A stretch of DNA of 64,000 bases from Phallusia mammillata. Taxonomy: Eukaryota > Chordata > Ascidiacea > Phlebobranchia > Ascidiidae. The notes under the pieces are model-generated. The model saw only the letters and a program-made list of their open reading frames with translations, was not told the origin of the DNA and ran no database searches. The position numbers were made by a program, and so were the translations under genes. Location of the stretch: NCBI GenBank assembly GCA_003260075.1, contig QLIY01000126.1, positions 118,146-182,145 of the forward strand. Direction: 5' to 3'. This document shows positions 14,259-26,795 of this stretch, piece by piece (positions within the stretch are counted from its first letter, which is position 1; each line of letters begins with the position of its first letter).

Positions 14259-17200
14259 TTATGCTGTAGACTGTCCATCGAAGTTTACAGAATTGTTGTC
14301 AAATTGAAGATGATTCGTTGAAACTGGTTTTGTCTGGATTTTTCCAGTTAAAGTTTTAGTAATCATAATAACTGGTGCCTCAACAAGCAAATGCACTGCA
14401 TAGGCTAGTAGATTTGCTAGGACCAAGGCCGCTAAAAAATAACAACAAATTAACAAATGCACCAAAATTGCTACCACACTAAACAGAAAGCAAATGTAAC
14501 CTCAATTTATAAATGTAACCATTCTATTTGAATAAGATACCTATGATGTCCTGTAGGTGAAAAATTTATCTTGTGTTCATTAGGACTCATGACTTGTTGT
14601 TTTATTAAATTTTGGCGATATATAAAAGTGTTTACATTTTTAAACCACATTTTTTAGCTGGTGTGCTTTAAACAAATATAATGTTTTTTCTTTAAAATAT
14701 ACAAACTAAAAATATATAGGTGTTATAGAAACTATGAAATTTATAGGACATTTTTTTACACCTTTCCAATTCTAAAAATCCCTCACCTAGGAACAAACTA
14801 AGAACATATGGAATACTGTAGTGAACCATAACCTCTTGACTTCCGAAAAACCACCAAATTATAAGTGGGTGAAGCAAATATGCACAGTATGTCAATCGAC
14901 TAAGTGGGATAAATCCTTTCCAACTGAGAAAAGTGTTCACTGGTCCTGTAAAATAGTATTAAAGAATTGATCAACTACAAAATCATTAGTGGAACAAATC
15001 ATGCTGTTAGAATTTTTTTCGATTTCATATACTGCAAATTTTTTTTTAACAGTTGTTTCAGTTTTCGATGTAGTCAATGTCACTGGTGTTGTAAAACTAC
15101 AAATGAGTTTGGTTAATTGCATAACTTGTTTAGTTGCATAAATCTCAACCATGACTATTTGATTTAAAAAAACATTTAAATTATCACATAATCTGGTTGT
15201 ATAAAAAATTCTAAATTGATTATGTGCTAAAACAGATTTATCTGTACTACAAATATAAGTGCGACTTTTGAACTAAAAACTGTATGTATTTATTTTATTT
15301 TTATGTTTATGTTTAAAAAATTCTTTACCTCCTCGGCCATTACTGCAGGCAATAACCACCCAAGCGAGTCCAACACACCACATTGGTCTCGCCATCGCAT
15401 TATAAAATGCCGCAGTGTTCACTGTCAAGGCCCCTCCATGTGAAACGGTTGGATAAAGTCCGTAAATAATTGACAAATTCAAAGCGGCTGCGCATAGCCA
15501 ACCCAATGCTGCTGCAACCTGAAAATACAAGAGTCATAATAATAGTTGTTTTTCCTTATGTTTGTGTTAAAAGTGAGAAGAAGTAAATGTAAAAACAAGT
15601 GCCTTAATAAAAATGAAAATTTTTTTCCAGAGGTGTGCACAAAATATTCTCAACAATGGAGTTGGTTTTAAACACAATTGTCTGCACACAGGAAAGGTGT
15701 TTCATAATTATTTTATAAAAACTAGCATACATGCTGTTGTTGTATTTTCAAGCTTTTTATTTTTTCCATGTTGTAATTTTGGTTTTTATACTCTTAACTT
15801 TGAAAGTATGTAGACAGCATGTTTTTTACACCCATTTTTCAAAAGAGTGAATACTTTGTGCACATATGTTCTTTTTTCAACACCACATTAAATTGATAAT
15901 TTTGTAGCATTATTGTGCTAGGTGCAGCAGAGCGTATTTATTGCATGTATTCAAAGAGAACAACCAACCAATATGCATTACTGCTCTTCCACAGCATGCA
16001 TTACACCAAATGCAATGGACTTTAATCAGCAAAATTTATGTGCATGACATCCCACAAACAAATTTGTTTACCAAGTTTATTGCACTGGTGTTATTGCAAA
16101 TGTTTTTTAACAGTTTGCAAATGTCACTATATTCCAATATTTTTTTGGCCCAAAGAAGGAAATTACAACTTATTAACAGTACAAATACTTGTTTTGAAGA
16201 AGTGTTAGTTTTGATTATCAAGTTTGTATTTTTTTCCCATTTTTTGGTTTGGTTTGAAAAATACATTTTTAGAAAAAAAACAACAGAATTTTGTAAAAGT
16301 ACTATTGTGATGTCTTGCCAATTTACATTTTTCAACAGCTAATATTGTAAAGGCAAATAAATTTTACAAACCAGTGGCATCTTTATTCTGACTTGTTTAG
16401 TTTGCAGGATGTATCCGGTCAAAACACCGACAAGGTAAGCTCCTATTCTGCACCATGGTTTAGTGTAGAGATCACTAATGTAAGTGCTGTAAACCTTCGG
16501 ATCCGTTGAATTGCCAAGACTGAGGGTGCTGTGTTGAGGATTGGATACAAAACTGGATAGAAATAAAACTCTGGGTAACATACAGGTATATAAGGTGGAA
16601 GCAGTGCTGGGTTTCAAATGTTTTGTCAGCCGGTTCCATCACAAAAGTCATATTTTTTGAGCCGGTTTTGTTACAAAAAGTCTAGTAGTCCAGAAATGCT
16701 AACCGGTTCGCTGATCTCATAAAATTTCACGACACAGTTCTATAGAACTGGTGCGAACCGGCTAAATCCCACCACTGGGTGGAAGTACATTATTACTTGT
16801 AAATTGAAATTATAGAAATATAAACTATGTCAATATGTTTTCTTTCACCAAGTGAAATAACTGTTTTGGTAAACGTATGTTTAAATTCTGGAATTCAAAT
16901 CAATTTACCACTATTGCTCTTGTTGTTGTTGCTTTTTTTGTTACAAATCTTGAGGGTAACAAAAAAAATTTCAGTTGATTTTAAAATTATTTTTTTACAT
17001 ACCCATTGAAATCACATACTTAAAGTTAAAATGAACCAAGTGGATAAGATTTCGCACAAATGTAAGGGTTTTGTATACAGTGATTTCTTACCCAGCCAGT
17101 TGACCAATTGACACAATTTGAGGTTGCTGTTTGGTAATGGAGGAAAATACACCAGTAATTGTAATACTTGCAAATATGACAATGTTTGTAACAATCATTC

Positions 17201-20200
17201 CCATTACTGGACTCCTAGAATATAAAAAATATATATTTTACATGTGTCGTATAAGTCGTTTAAAAAAATAATGGTTTGCAAACAAACCATTAAAATCAGT
17301 CAGCATGCAAAGATGTTTTTTTTTCAGTTATTGCAAAAAAATTGATTTATTTTTTTTACTTTTAACAATGTTCAATGGGTAATTATCACACAAAACTATA
17401 TTGTATGACAAAAGTATACATAGCAAGAAAAAACTCACCTGTACAGCAAGTAAAGAAATATAGGAAGCAGAATATAAAATTGGGTGTCATTTGCCAAATA
17501 CCATCCCCATGGATAACACTGAATTCAAAAAAACATGTTTTTAGTCATTTTGAAAAAAGATTTTCATTTTACGTTGTTGGTAACAGTAAACTTCCTGTTG
17601 GCTGCTGTATATGGATTTAAAATAATGCTGAAGCAGAAATACTGAAAATAACAGGTTTCAAAACAGTTTTTTACCTTAAATTAGTGATGCTATAAACTGT
17701 ATGAAACTATATCCTATGCTAGCTTGCATTGGTATATGTTGGTTACCTATAAAGTAAAGTCTAGTTTGAACTGAAATCCACCTACAGTAGCAGTTTTCCG
17801 GTGACAGCGGTTGATTCTGTTTGGCCTTGGGTTTATACACTGGGTTTTGAATTACTTATAAAGCTGACTTTTTTATGGTACCCTTGGCCACTAGTAACTT
17901 TAAAATGGAAACTGGCTTTTCACAATACTGTTTAGTTCTCTCTAACAAAAAAAAAGTTAAAAATTTTTGACAAAAAAGTACTAGTGCCGTAGTAGTAAGT
18001 TTAATTCCTAATTAGAAAGACAAGTTTTGTTTTTATTTATCATTGGCAGACAGGCAATGGCAGAGTACATTGTGCTTATAATTAGTCTGCGTCAAGCTGC
18101 CTGTTTTTATTTCAATTCTGTTAAACCCTTTTATATATAGTAGTTGTAACTTCAATTTAACCCCCCCCCCGTTTAATTCCTAATTAGAAAGACAAGTTTT
18201 GTTTTTATTTATCATTGGTAGACAGGCAATGCCAGAGTACATTGTGCTCATAATTAGTCTGCGTCAAGCTGCCTGTTTTTATTGCAATTCTGTTAAACCC
18301 TTTTATATATAGTAGTTGTAACTTCAATTTAGTTCGACCCATCTGATTTTAATTAGATGAAGCAGTGATGCTTAAATTTATTGCTAATTTAATATTTATA
18401 TTACCTCAGAGTTCATGATGCTTGGATAGAGGTTGTTGATATAAAGTAAACTACTCCACCAATATTTTCGACATTCTTCAACCAGAGGATTGACCAAACC
18501 TGGCCATATTGGACCACTTCCAAACTTTGGCCATAATGTGACAGAAAGTAGCATACAAAATGCATATGCTGGCGTGAGCCTGGAAAAACATATATTTCAC
18601 AACTAGAGGTTATGTTGCAAAATCCACGTTCTATGCAACAAAATTGTATTTACCCCTTAAGTTAATACACAATTTCTGATGTTATACAGTGTTTGCAAGC
18701 TTTTTTGCAATACCTGATATAACGCAACAGATACATCAAAGGTACATTGAATTTTCCATTAGTTTTTCCTAGCTGTCTTAATCCCAAGTAAGTTGCAAGC
18801 AATCCACTGATGAAGAAAAATGAATCCACAGAAAAAGTTCCATTCACAATTCCTTGGAATTCCAAATGATTACCCAAGTAGTTTGCGGGATAAACCAGGT
18901 TATCTGAAATGAACAAAGTTCACTAAATATTCAACAACAAAAAATTGTTGCTAGATTTTTAAAGGACAATCTATTCCTAAAAAGATTCAGGAACAGCTAT
19001 AAAGAGTGGGGCAGTCTCTTTATGCTAGCTTTTAAGAGAATTGCAAGTTCAAGCGATAATTTGTTTTTCATTTCTCTTTTGTTAAGCGGTTCCTCACACC
19101 AAGACTGGTGGAACTTGGGCTAAGTGGATGTCATTGTTCACATATTGTAAGAATAATTTGTAACAAAGGAATATACACAACAGTTTGCATGACTACACAA
19201 AGTAAAGGTGTGTTCATAAATCATTATATATAAGCAACAAGTTTATTTTATAAGAAAATATTGGTGAAAAATTCCACACAGCTTTTTAATTTCACCAAAA
19301 CTAAAAATTTGCAAACTGGTTTGCTAACGCTTTGCATTACATAAACTACCACCAGAAAGAATATTGTATGTATCCCTGCTGATAACATTGATGACAAGGT
19401 GGGACTGAGTGTATTGCACAATATTTGCAGAATATGTAAGGGAACCTATGACAAGTTTACTTAACTGTGCATTAAAGAGCTTTGCAAATACACAGGAATA
19501 TTATGAAACATGCTGACAAGCATGGCAAACATTGTGCTACAAAAATAGAATTGCATGCAAAGGCAAAATGGATATGTTGGGTGCCACACAAGCTTGGTAA
19601 TAAAAAGGCCAAAAATTATATAAAACACACAAATCGAGTTCAAAGCCTTCACTTTTATAGTAAAACGAGAGTCTGAATTTGCACTTGTTTCATGACCACA
19701 AGCCAAATTCATGATGTTAACCTGCAGTTTATGTACAAAGACCATGACATACTATTGAATTTGCTGTGAAATGTTGGCGGTGATATTAAAAACACACTAT
19801 CCACTTAACACTATGCAATCAGTCATTACAAACACAAATTATACCTTACCTGTGAAATAAGCAACAAACAGGAAGGAATGACCTAATATGACCCATGACA
19901 TACTGATAAACCTCATCCCATGTAAACAGTGGATATCTCCATCTCTCTGATCGGTGTTCAGCAGTCGCTTTGTGTTTTCAATTGCAGAAAATGCAAGAAT
20001 AAAGGTATGCAATTTACCTAAACATACAACATGTTTTAGATAGAGTTTTTCCATCAAAAACAATAAACTTCATTCAAATTTTACTTTTGGATATATAAAC
20101 AACAACATGTTGAAATAAAATTATATTCTCAAATCTCAAGTGAAAATTATAATGTGTTTTTTGAAAACATTTCAAATGACTACCTTGTTTGATTAATACC

Positions 20201-22116
20201 TGTTTTATATTGTGTTGTATTAAGTGCATCAGTATAAAGAACTTCTTGATCTGGGTCTTTGCTCCACATTTCCACTCTTATAGAATGAATGTATTCATAC
20301 AGTGTTGCTGCCAGGACAATGAGCACAAATATAAGAGGAGCAATTCTGAAAAAAGGTTTGTAAGTTTTTAGTGTAGGAATAACTGGATCACCAACTTAAC
20401 GTAAGTACTTTAAACTGTCATTGTTTTAAAGGGACTTATCAATAATAAACAAATTTACCAATATATAATTAAACAAATTAAACTTGATTTGTGATTTCTT
20501 AAGACCTAAATGGTGAATACAAAATAATGTGTTTTGAACATTTAGATTTGTTCTTCAAAAATAACAAAGCTTTATTAACAGTGTGGTATGTTAAACGTTA
20601 GGTCATGTGATCTTCACAAAACTATTTAAAAGCCCAATATATTGTATGTTATCAATAAGAGGTTAAAACAGTGTACACTTTTATTTTATGGCACTTACAC
20701 GTCTTGAAATTGAACTCCACCAAATTGCTTGGGACAGGTAACAATTGTTTTCATGTTGTAACCAGTTTCCTTGATAGCTGCATCAAACAAGTCTGTGATG
20801 TTTGAAGAAGAACAATCGGCAGGAAAACAATTCCCAAGTGATAAACCAGTTTCTCCGAGCTGGTACTGCAATATATCAACATGAAATTAAGTATTAGCAA
20901 TTGTAAAAACAAGCTGCACTGATGAATATGATAGGCCAAAACAGGGTGCACTGTCTGTAGCTTATATTAGCACAAGCTCTACAAAAACATGATTGTCATG
21001 GCTTATACTGAGGAAACTAGAGATTCACACCCAAATATACATTTATGAATGTTTTCGCTGGTAGATGTTTTTTGTTTATAACAATTTCAGTACACAAATC
21101 TTTTTTATAATATATAATCTAGAACAGGCGTCGGCAACACACGTGCTAAGGGTGGCACTCGAGATGATTTTTCATGGCACGCCCAATGATTTACATGTAT
21201 ATATAAGTAGGAATTGAAAATATTTTGGCAGAACACCATTTGTGCAATAATTAAATTGAAAGTATGTAAACTTGTAACTACACTTACAGCACTTGCTCCA
21301 GTTTTTCCGAAATGTGCGGAGCAATATTGTGTGGAAATGTTTTCTGTCGATGCATCCAAACATTCATGAAAACGACCCAACCATATCAAGTTCCCTTTTA
21401 ATATTCCACTCTCTAGTTTACCCCATGAATCCAAAACTACAAATTAAATGTTAGTTAGTAAGTTTTATTAATAGTTTTGTTGGTAAAATGGTGTTGGAAA
21501 AAAGTAACAACAATAAACGGGCAGCAAGTTTTCCTTATGATTTAAATACTATACAAATTAGCATGTAAGTTTTAAAATGGATATTCATACAACAAAATAA
21601 CAAATATATAAACTTAATGATGAAAATAACAGCCCAAATAAATGTAAAAAGCGCCACATCACTGATGATGGCATAAGCATTTGCCGAAACATTTGAAATA
21701 TAAAGCATGTCGCTTTTACGTCTATTTAGACCATTATTTTTACCATTAAACTTATGAACATATCTGTAAATAGTGTTACAAAATAAACTGCTGTTCAAAA
21801 GTAAATTTTCCATACTTTGTAAAGAATGAACACTTTTGGAGCCGGTGAGTTCTTTTGCTATTTGAAGCAAACTTGTGACGCATGCGCTCACATTCTGGTC
21901 AGCTTTGAAAGATGTTTGATTGAACACTAATGCTGGTGTTAACTTGCCAACTGCTTCGTAAAGTTCCACATCAATGGCACCACTACTTCGAGCAACATGA
22001 TTGGTTAAGCCATCAATGGGATTAATAATCGTCAAAGGTGAAGGCAGATTTTGACTTGATACAATTTGTATTAATGCAGCAAATGTCAATGCTACAAAGT
22101 TTGTAATTAAAACCAT
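14259..22116 (-). CDS. NRF-6-like (nose resistant to fluoxetine) acyltransferase-3 membrane protein, complete, 13 exons
   Basis: The protein has an N-terminal extracellular NRF domain and a C-terminal acyltransferase-3 multipass domain. Known relatives in C. elegans act in lipid or drug uptake; the substrate here is unknown. Exons: 21816-22116, 21288-21436, 20699-20865, 20200-20345, 19850-20017, 18714-18903, 18405-18579, 17439-17518, 17092-17214, 16372-16552, 15329-15518, 14787-14945, 14259-14431, totalling 733 residues. An Ala/Leu-rich signal peptide starts at 22116. The NRF region (about residues 55-205) has several Cys (HECLD, YCSAHFG, GNCFPADCSS, TCPKQFGG). A first membrane helix (IAPLIFVLIVLAATLY) follows. 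The acyltransferase part shows WVILGHSF with the likely catalytic His near residue 301, FSVDSFFFISGLLATYL, RLTPAYAF, WWSSLLYINNLYP, CYPWGWYLANDTQFYI, KPWCRIGAYLVG and YCAYLLHPLI. For exon 3 the GTAAGT donor at 20698 is required by phase, not the GTGTAA two bases earlier. An hAT element (16602-16777) lies 49 bp upstream of the exon 10 acceptor. Confidence 0.93.
16602..16777. mobile_element. Non-autonomous hAT element, inverted copy of the 2886/33415 family
   Basis: Ends CAGTGCTGGG and CCCACCACTG, with a perfect 8-bp duplication GGTGGAAG at 16594-16601 and 16778-16785. It lies in NRF-6-like intron 9, 49 bp from exon 10. Confidence 0.9.
17999..18331. repeat. Imperfect 162-bp tandem duplication with C10 at the junction
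   Basis: Copy 1 is 17999-18160, C-run 18161-18170, copy 2 18171-18331. I count about five differences over roughly 160 bp. It lies in intron 7 of the NRF-6-like gene. Confidence 0.9.
21637..21770. mobile_element. Second copy of the palindromic CTGATGA..GAAAC element
   Basis: It has a short inverted left part, then the core ATCACTGATGATGGCATAAG and CCGAAAC, and a tail like that of 31098-31302 (ACCATTAAACTTATGAAC). It lies in intron 1 of the NRF-6-like gene, just outside exon 1. Confidence 0.7.
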
Positions 22117-22891
22117 TTTAAAAAGTGGAAAACCTACAGGATTAATATTCAGTTAATTAAGGTCAGTAATCTTTAAGTAGAAGTTTGTTTTTGGTGTAGT
22201 TGCAAACACATTTATTTGGCAAAGTATACCAGGACATTTCTGTCACACTAACAACTAGAACTTGTTTACTTATATTAGAATACAAAAAGTTTTTAAATCA
22301 AAAAAATATAAAATATGTTACAAAAAGATTTGAAATCTTATGAATAGATAAGTAAAACAGAATACACAAACACAACATGTATATGTCTTAGCAAAAGGTA
22401 AATGCGTATATGTGTGGTAATAAAACTGCTTTAAGTTAAAAACTACATTCCACAAAATCACAAATAACAATTGTTTTTACATTTTTTCCAAGTAATCCGA
22501 ACTTGTAATATTTGCAGCTTACGGCAGGAAAAGCTTAAAGTTTAACTACAAGCTTTTGGTCAACTTTAAGCTGTGCGATAACGTGCTGTAATCAGTGTAA
22601 CGACTTGCTTATCAATCTGGCAAACGTATGACCCGGTTTCTTTTTCTTTCATCACATGACATTTTTTGTCGCAACCCGCAATATTTGCCGAGTCACCCTA
22701 TCAGGTGATGCGAATAACAGCTGATCCGACTGCGTCATGGTTTTAACCGGTTAAGAGAAAAGGGTTTATTTACAACAGCTGTAGATAATTTAAAAGTTAA
22801 GCTGAGTTTATGTGAGAGAAACCGAGCATACTAATTGTACCAAAACGTTCACAAAGACGGAATAAGCTGCGCAACATTAAAATAACGTCCC

Positions 22892-23135
22892 AACGTTGCG
22901 CAGCCATTCCTGGTTGTATCACCGGCGAAATAAACTCAACTCAACTCAACTCAACTCAACTCAACTCAACTCAACTCAACTCAATTCAACTCAAAGCGTT
23001 ATGGAGCGCAAAATATGAGGGCATAACCCCCCCCCCCCCCCCAACGTTGCGCAGCCATTCCTGGTTGTATCCCCGAACTCAACTCAACTCAACTCAACTC
23101 AAAGCGTTATGGAGCGCAAAATATGAGGGCATAAC
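22892..23135. repeat. Tandem duplication with C16 junction, containing a (CTCAA)n tract
   Basis: Copy 1 is 22892-23026, C-run 23027-23042, copy 2 23043-23135. Both contain GTTGCGCAGCCATTCCTGG and a (CTCAA)n array, longer in copy 1. Copy 2 lacks a short segment before the array. Intergenic, upstream of the NRF-6-like gene. Confidence 0.88.
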
Positions 23136-24319
23136 CTGTGGAAAATGGCTGAACACGCTGCAGCTACACCATAGGTCGGTTTTCAAGATTCGGACTGGTA
23201 TGAAAAGGTTTTATGTCAGGTTGTATAAGAAAGGCACCAATACCGAGGTGCCATGTTTGCACAAATTCCACGTTTTACTGGCTTTGACTTGTTTTGCACT
23301 TGCAGAAAGACAACGCTTGCCACTTGACAAGGATACCACTTCGCTTGATCGCTTATCTTAGCATTTTGCAGAATTTTATTTAGCGTCTTTGAATAAAGTA
23401 AGAGCTGTGTGTCATCTGTAAAAAGGTGCGTGGTGCACAGAAAGATTTAAAATGACATCTGGCCCTTCAAACGATTTAATGCAGTGCTAACAAGCAATAA
23501 AGTAGGCTACAACTCTTTTTTTGCTTGTGAGCAGATATCACACCTTGTGCTATTCTTCTACAACTTAATAATACGGATGAAATTTTCAGTTGCGAAACTT
23601 TAGCGTTGCTGTTAACTCAATATAGGCTGATCGCAAATTAAATTGTGTTATATATTTTCGGCTTGCAATTTTGCTGCTACGATCTGCATCAACTGGCGAA
23701 ATAAACTCAACACAACGTCTAATAAGTGAGTTGAAGGTAACATAACCCGAAATAAGGCGACCCATACATGCAAGACTCGACGTTATATGCAGCACGTTTT
23801 CATCAATTCCCAAAAACACTATAGGCCTAAGCGCAAGCTATATTCTTGTACTGCTAGATAGTCGTTTTTCACACCACACGTGGCGTTCGTTTTATCTTTG
23901 CTGTTGTGAGATTGCAGTTTTGATGCGTACAAATTAGTGTTGTACCGAATCGGCAAAATTTGGGTTCGGCCGAAACCGAATATTAGGCAGTTTTGCCGAA
24001 TAAATTCGGCCGAATCAACTGAATCTTTAATAGAAAATGCTGTACAGGCGTTTTCGTCCACCAGGTTGCATATTTAACAAAAATGTCGTTCAACTGGTGT
24101 TAATGTTAAATAAAAATACTAGTTGTTTCTATCCATAACTTGTATTTTCGCTGACGTTTCGTCCACCAGAACGGTAGGACTTCTTCAGAGCAATGAATGA
24201 CGAATGCAAGCAACAAGCGAAAGGCGCAAGAACAGCGTGATACCATGAAAAATAATTATATTATAACAAAGGCCATCCGTGGCGTCACGCGAAGGCGTAA
24301 GCTACGCGTTTGACATGAA

Positions 24320-24602
24320 AACACAAGTTTTTCTGCCAGGCAAACAGTGGTGCCACACAACAAGATAATTCGTGTTTCATTAAAATTTTAGTCCTGTGTG
24401 GTTGCCTCCGCCCTATAGTTGTCAGCCTGCCAATGAGTGACTTTTTGTATGGGGTCCCCCCCCCCAACACAAGTTTTTCTGCCAGGCAAACAGTGGTGCC
24501 ACACAACAAGATAGTTCGTGTTTCATTAACATTTTAGTCCTGTGTGGTTGCGTCCGTCCTATAGTTGTCAGCCTGCCAATGAGTGACTTTTTGTATGGTG
24601 TT
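24320..24602. repeat. Tandem duplication with C10 at the junction, inside an hAT element
   Basis: Copy 1 is 24320-24455, C-run 24456-24465, copy 2 24466-24602. There are small differences such as TTGCCTCCGCC against TTGCGTCCGTC. It is nested within the hAT element at 23935-24890. Confidence 0.88.
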
Positions 24603-24741
24603 CAAAACGTTCAAAACGATTAATGCTTAAAAAATCAGTTGAGGTGATTTGAGTTGTGGCGTAGTTTGAAAGATTGTGTGATACCTCATTGAGCAGAAAA
24701 GACACGTTTTACGCTTTAAGTTTGTGCTATAAATTTATTTA

Positions 24742-24742
<1 letters not shown>

Positions 24743-24786
<44 letters not shown>
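24743..24786. repeat. C44 homopolymer
   Basis: Forty-four consecutive C inside the hAT element 23935-24890, just before its right subterminal TTCGGCCGAA repeats. I see no flanking duplication. Confidence 0.9.
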
Positions 24787-25928
24787 TTTCGGCCGAATCG
24801 CAACAAATGATTCGGCCGAAACCGAATCTTCGTAAAAATGGCCGATTCGGTCGAATAAATTCGACAAACCGAATATTCGGTACATCTCTGGTACAAACGC
24901 AACTGGCAAGTGAACCAAGCAACACATTTAGCAAATGTAGGCTACCAACTCCTACGTAACGAAATTTGTCAAAATTTTTAATGACAGTGTGTCCTTGCCT
25001 CGTGTGTATATAAATCCGACTGCCTTTGCTTTGCGTTAACTCATATGTTAATACAAATTTGCTACGAACGTAATTGAATTCACTTAATCATTAAATCTAG
25101 CAAGTGCTAGGTCGTTACACTATCATGTACCTTTTATAACCGATGCTGCAAACCCATATAACTTTGATTGATGTTCAACGACATGAAATGAAATGCCAGG
25201 CTATAAAAGCGGAAACTTGAATTAATATTTTTCAGGAGAGAACGCAACTGTTTTGTAGTGGTTGTACGTAAGTTATTAGACACGCATTGTCAGTTACTCC
25301 GACTAATACAACTTCTGAGTGAACCCTCATGCTCCCCAGGGTCTGTTGTGATGAACCCGGTAAGCCCAGTTCGAAAATCGCTGCCAAGGGGAATTTGCAC
25401 TGAAAATCATCAGCGCTACCTAGCGGCTGTCGATAGAATAATACAAATACAAAAAGTATTTCGTTTTTGAATGCGTTTGCCTGGAACTTGAAACTTAGTA
25501 AAAATTAACACTTTACAGCAAAATTCGATTTTTGCAGAGTAAAATATTTTATTTTTGGCTCTTTTAGCACATCTCACAGTAAGAAAAACATTGAATTGAA
25601 TTATTTACAAAAGTATATGGTAACAAAACATTTGCCCCTTTAAGTTTTGAAAAAAAAACCTTGATCAGGCCACCCCTTAATCCTGAAGGTGAATAATAAA
25701 ATTTCAAACTAGTTGAAGTTCTTGAGTCAACAATGACTCAGCACTTGGGATTACCCACTATTGAAAAGGCTTGATGACACTCAAATGACATAAACTTCCC
25801 TTGTGTAGCGGCTACAAGGTCAGAGAGGTCACACAGATTGGCAGTTCTATACAACATGGTACATTGCCAAAACTACATTAAAGCACAAAAATGGATAAAA
25901 ATTAAACAACATAACACAGTGCTGAAGA

Positions 25929-26795
25929 CTATTTCTTTGTGGTCTGTGTCAATGATGCATTATCATTGTCCATTACATAACGTTGAAACAACAAGTAACC
26001 CACACCTCCTGTGAGAAGAGCAACCTGTGAAGAAATAACAAACTGTGAAAATGAGTTTTGTGTCAATATATTCGTGAATGAAACCACCTTATGTTTCAAC
26101 AATTAAGTTTACCCAGTTGTGGTTACTTATTAACTATTTCTGATGCCCGCAAGGGCATTGCCACACTGTAAATACACATTTTATTCAACCACAAGGTTAC
26201 ACAATTTCTTTGCAAACAAGCAACACTCTTTCTAAAAATAATTGCAGTTATTATTTGTGACGCAATATGTTAAACAGAGTAGCAACTTACAAAAGATCCT
26301 TGAGCAGCTAAACGAAGGTTTATTAAATACAATGACATTCTTGTTTGTCGGGTTCTGAGTCCCCACAAACCATAACCGACAATTCCAGTGGCAGATGCAC
26401 AACCTAAAAATGGGTAAATTTATCAATAAAAATGAGTACAATTGTATGGAATATAACGCATGATATTGAAACTATTTGGGTTCATTGTGCTAAACAAACG
26501 ACTTTTGGGGAGCATATATTGTTTGTTTTTTTAAAACCTATATACCTAGTTATTTTACTAAATAGATTACATGTTAATGAGTGCTTTTATATCCTAAACA
26601 TTTGATGAGATAATTTAACAAGACACTTGACAAAATTTTCATAGATTTTTATCAGGAATCATTTCGTAAAACACTAAAAACCTACAATACTAGTTTGCAA
26701 ACACATACACTTTTTAACAACAATACTTTACCAGTATAAAATAAAGGTTTCTCCTTGATATTATTCACAGCACGAGCGAATAGCGATTTTTCCAT
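25929..26795 (-). CDS. HIG1 domain (hypoxia-induced) mitochondrial membrane protein, complete, 3 exons
   Basis: HIG1-domain proteins are small two-helix inner mitochondrial membrane proteins that associate with respiratory complexes III/IV. Exons 26732-26795, 26291-26403 and 25929-26024 join in phase to 90 residues. The start is MEKSLFARAVNNIKEKPLF. Helix 1 is about residues 22-37 (GCASATGIVGYGLWGL). It is followed by the basic loop RTRQTRMSLYLINLRLAAQG, which matches the conserved HIGD1/2 loop, then helix 2 (SFVALLTGGVGYLLF) and a polar tail ending TTKK. The length and two-helix layout fit the HIGD1 group better than the longer HIGD2 group, but I cannot assign the paralogue. Confidence 0.88.

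Larger units (their letters stand above)
23935..24890. mobile_element. Non-autonomous hAT element with TTCGGCCGAA subterminal repeats
   Basis: The left end TAGTGTTGTACCGAAT and the right end ATTCGGTACATCTCTG are imperfect inverted repeats of hAT type. The flanks GTACAAAT (23927-23934) and GTACAAAC (24891-24898) match at 7 of 8. Both ends carry many palindromic TTCGGCCGAA and CCGAATATTCGG motifs. The interior contains a C10-junction duplication and C44. Confidence 0.85.
22117..25928. other. Intergenic, repeat-filled
   Basis: It holds two C-junction duplications, the hAT element 23935-24890 and CTCAA-tail repeats. No coding exon is supported. Confidence 0.6.

Noticed and set aside
16036..16342. 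Overlapping open frames of about 100-133 codons on both strands
   Set aside because: They lie in intron 10 of the NRF-6-like gene, have low complexity (Phe/Lys-rich) and match no splice sites.
22922..23000. (CTCAA)n array as a telomere-like or CRISPR-like repeat
   Set aside because: It is a simple microsatellite at the end of a dispersed repeat, with no spacers and no telomeric unit.
24716..24934. Open frames with long glycine runs on the minus strand
   Set aside because: They are translations of C44 and hAT terminal repeats.
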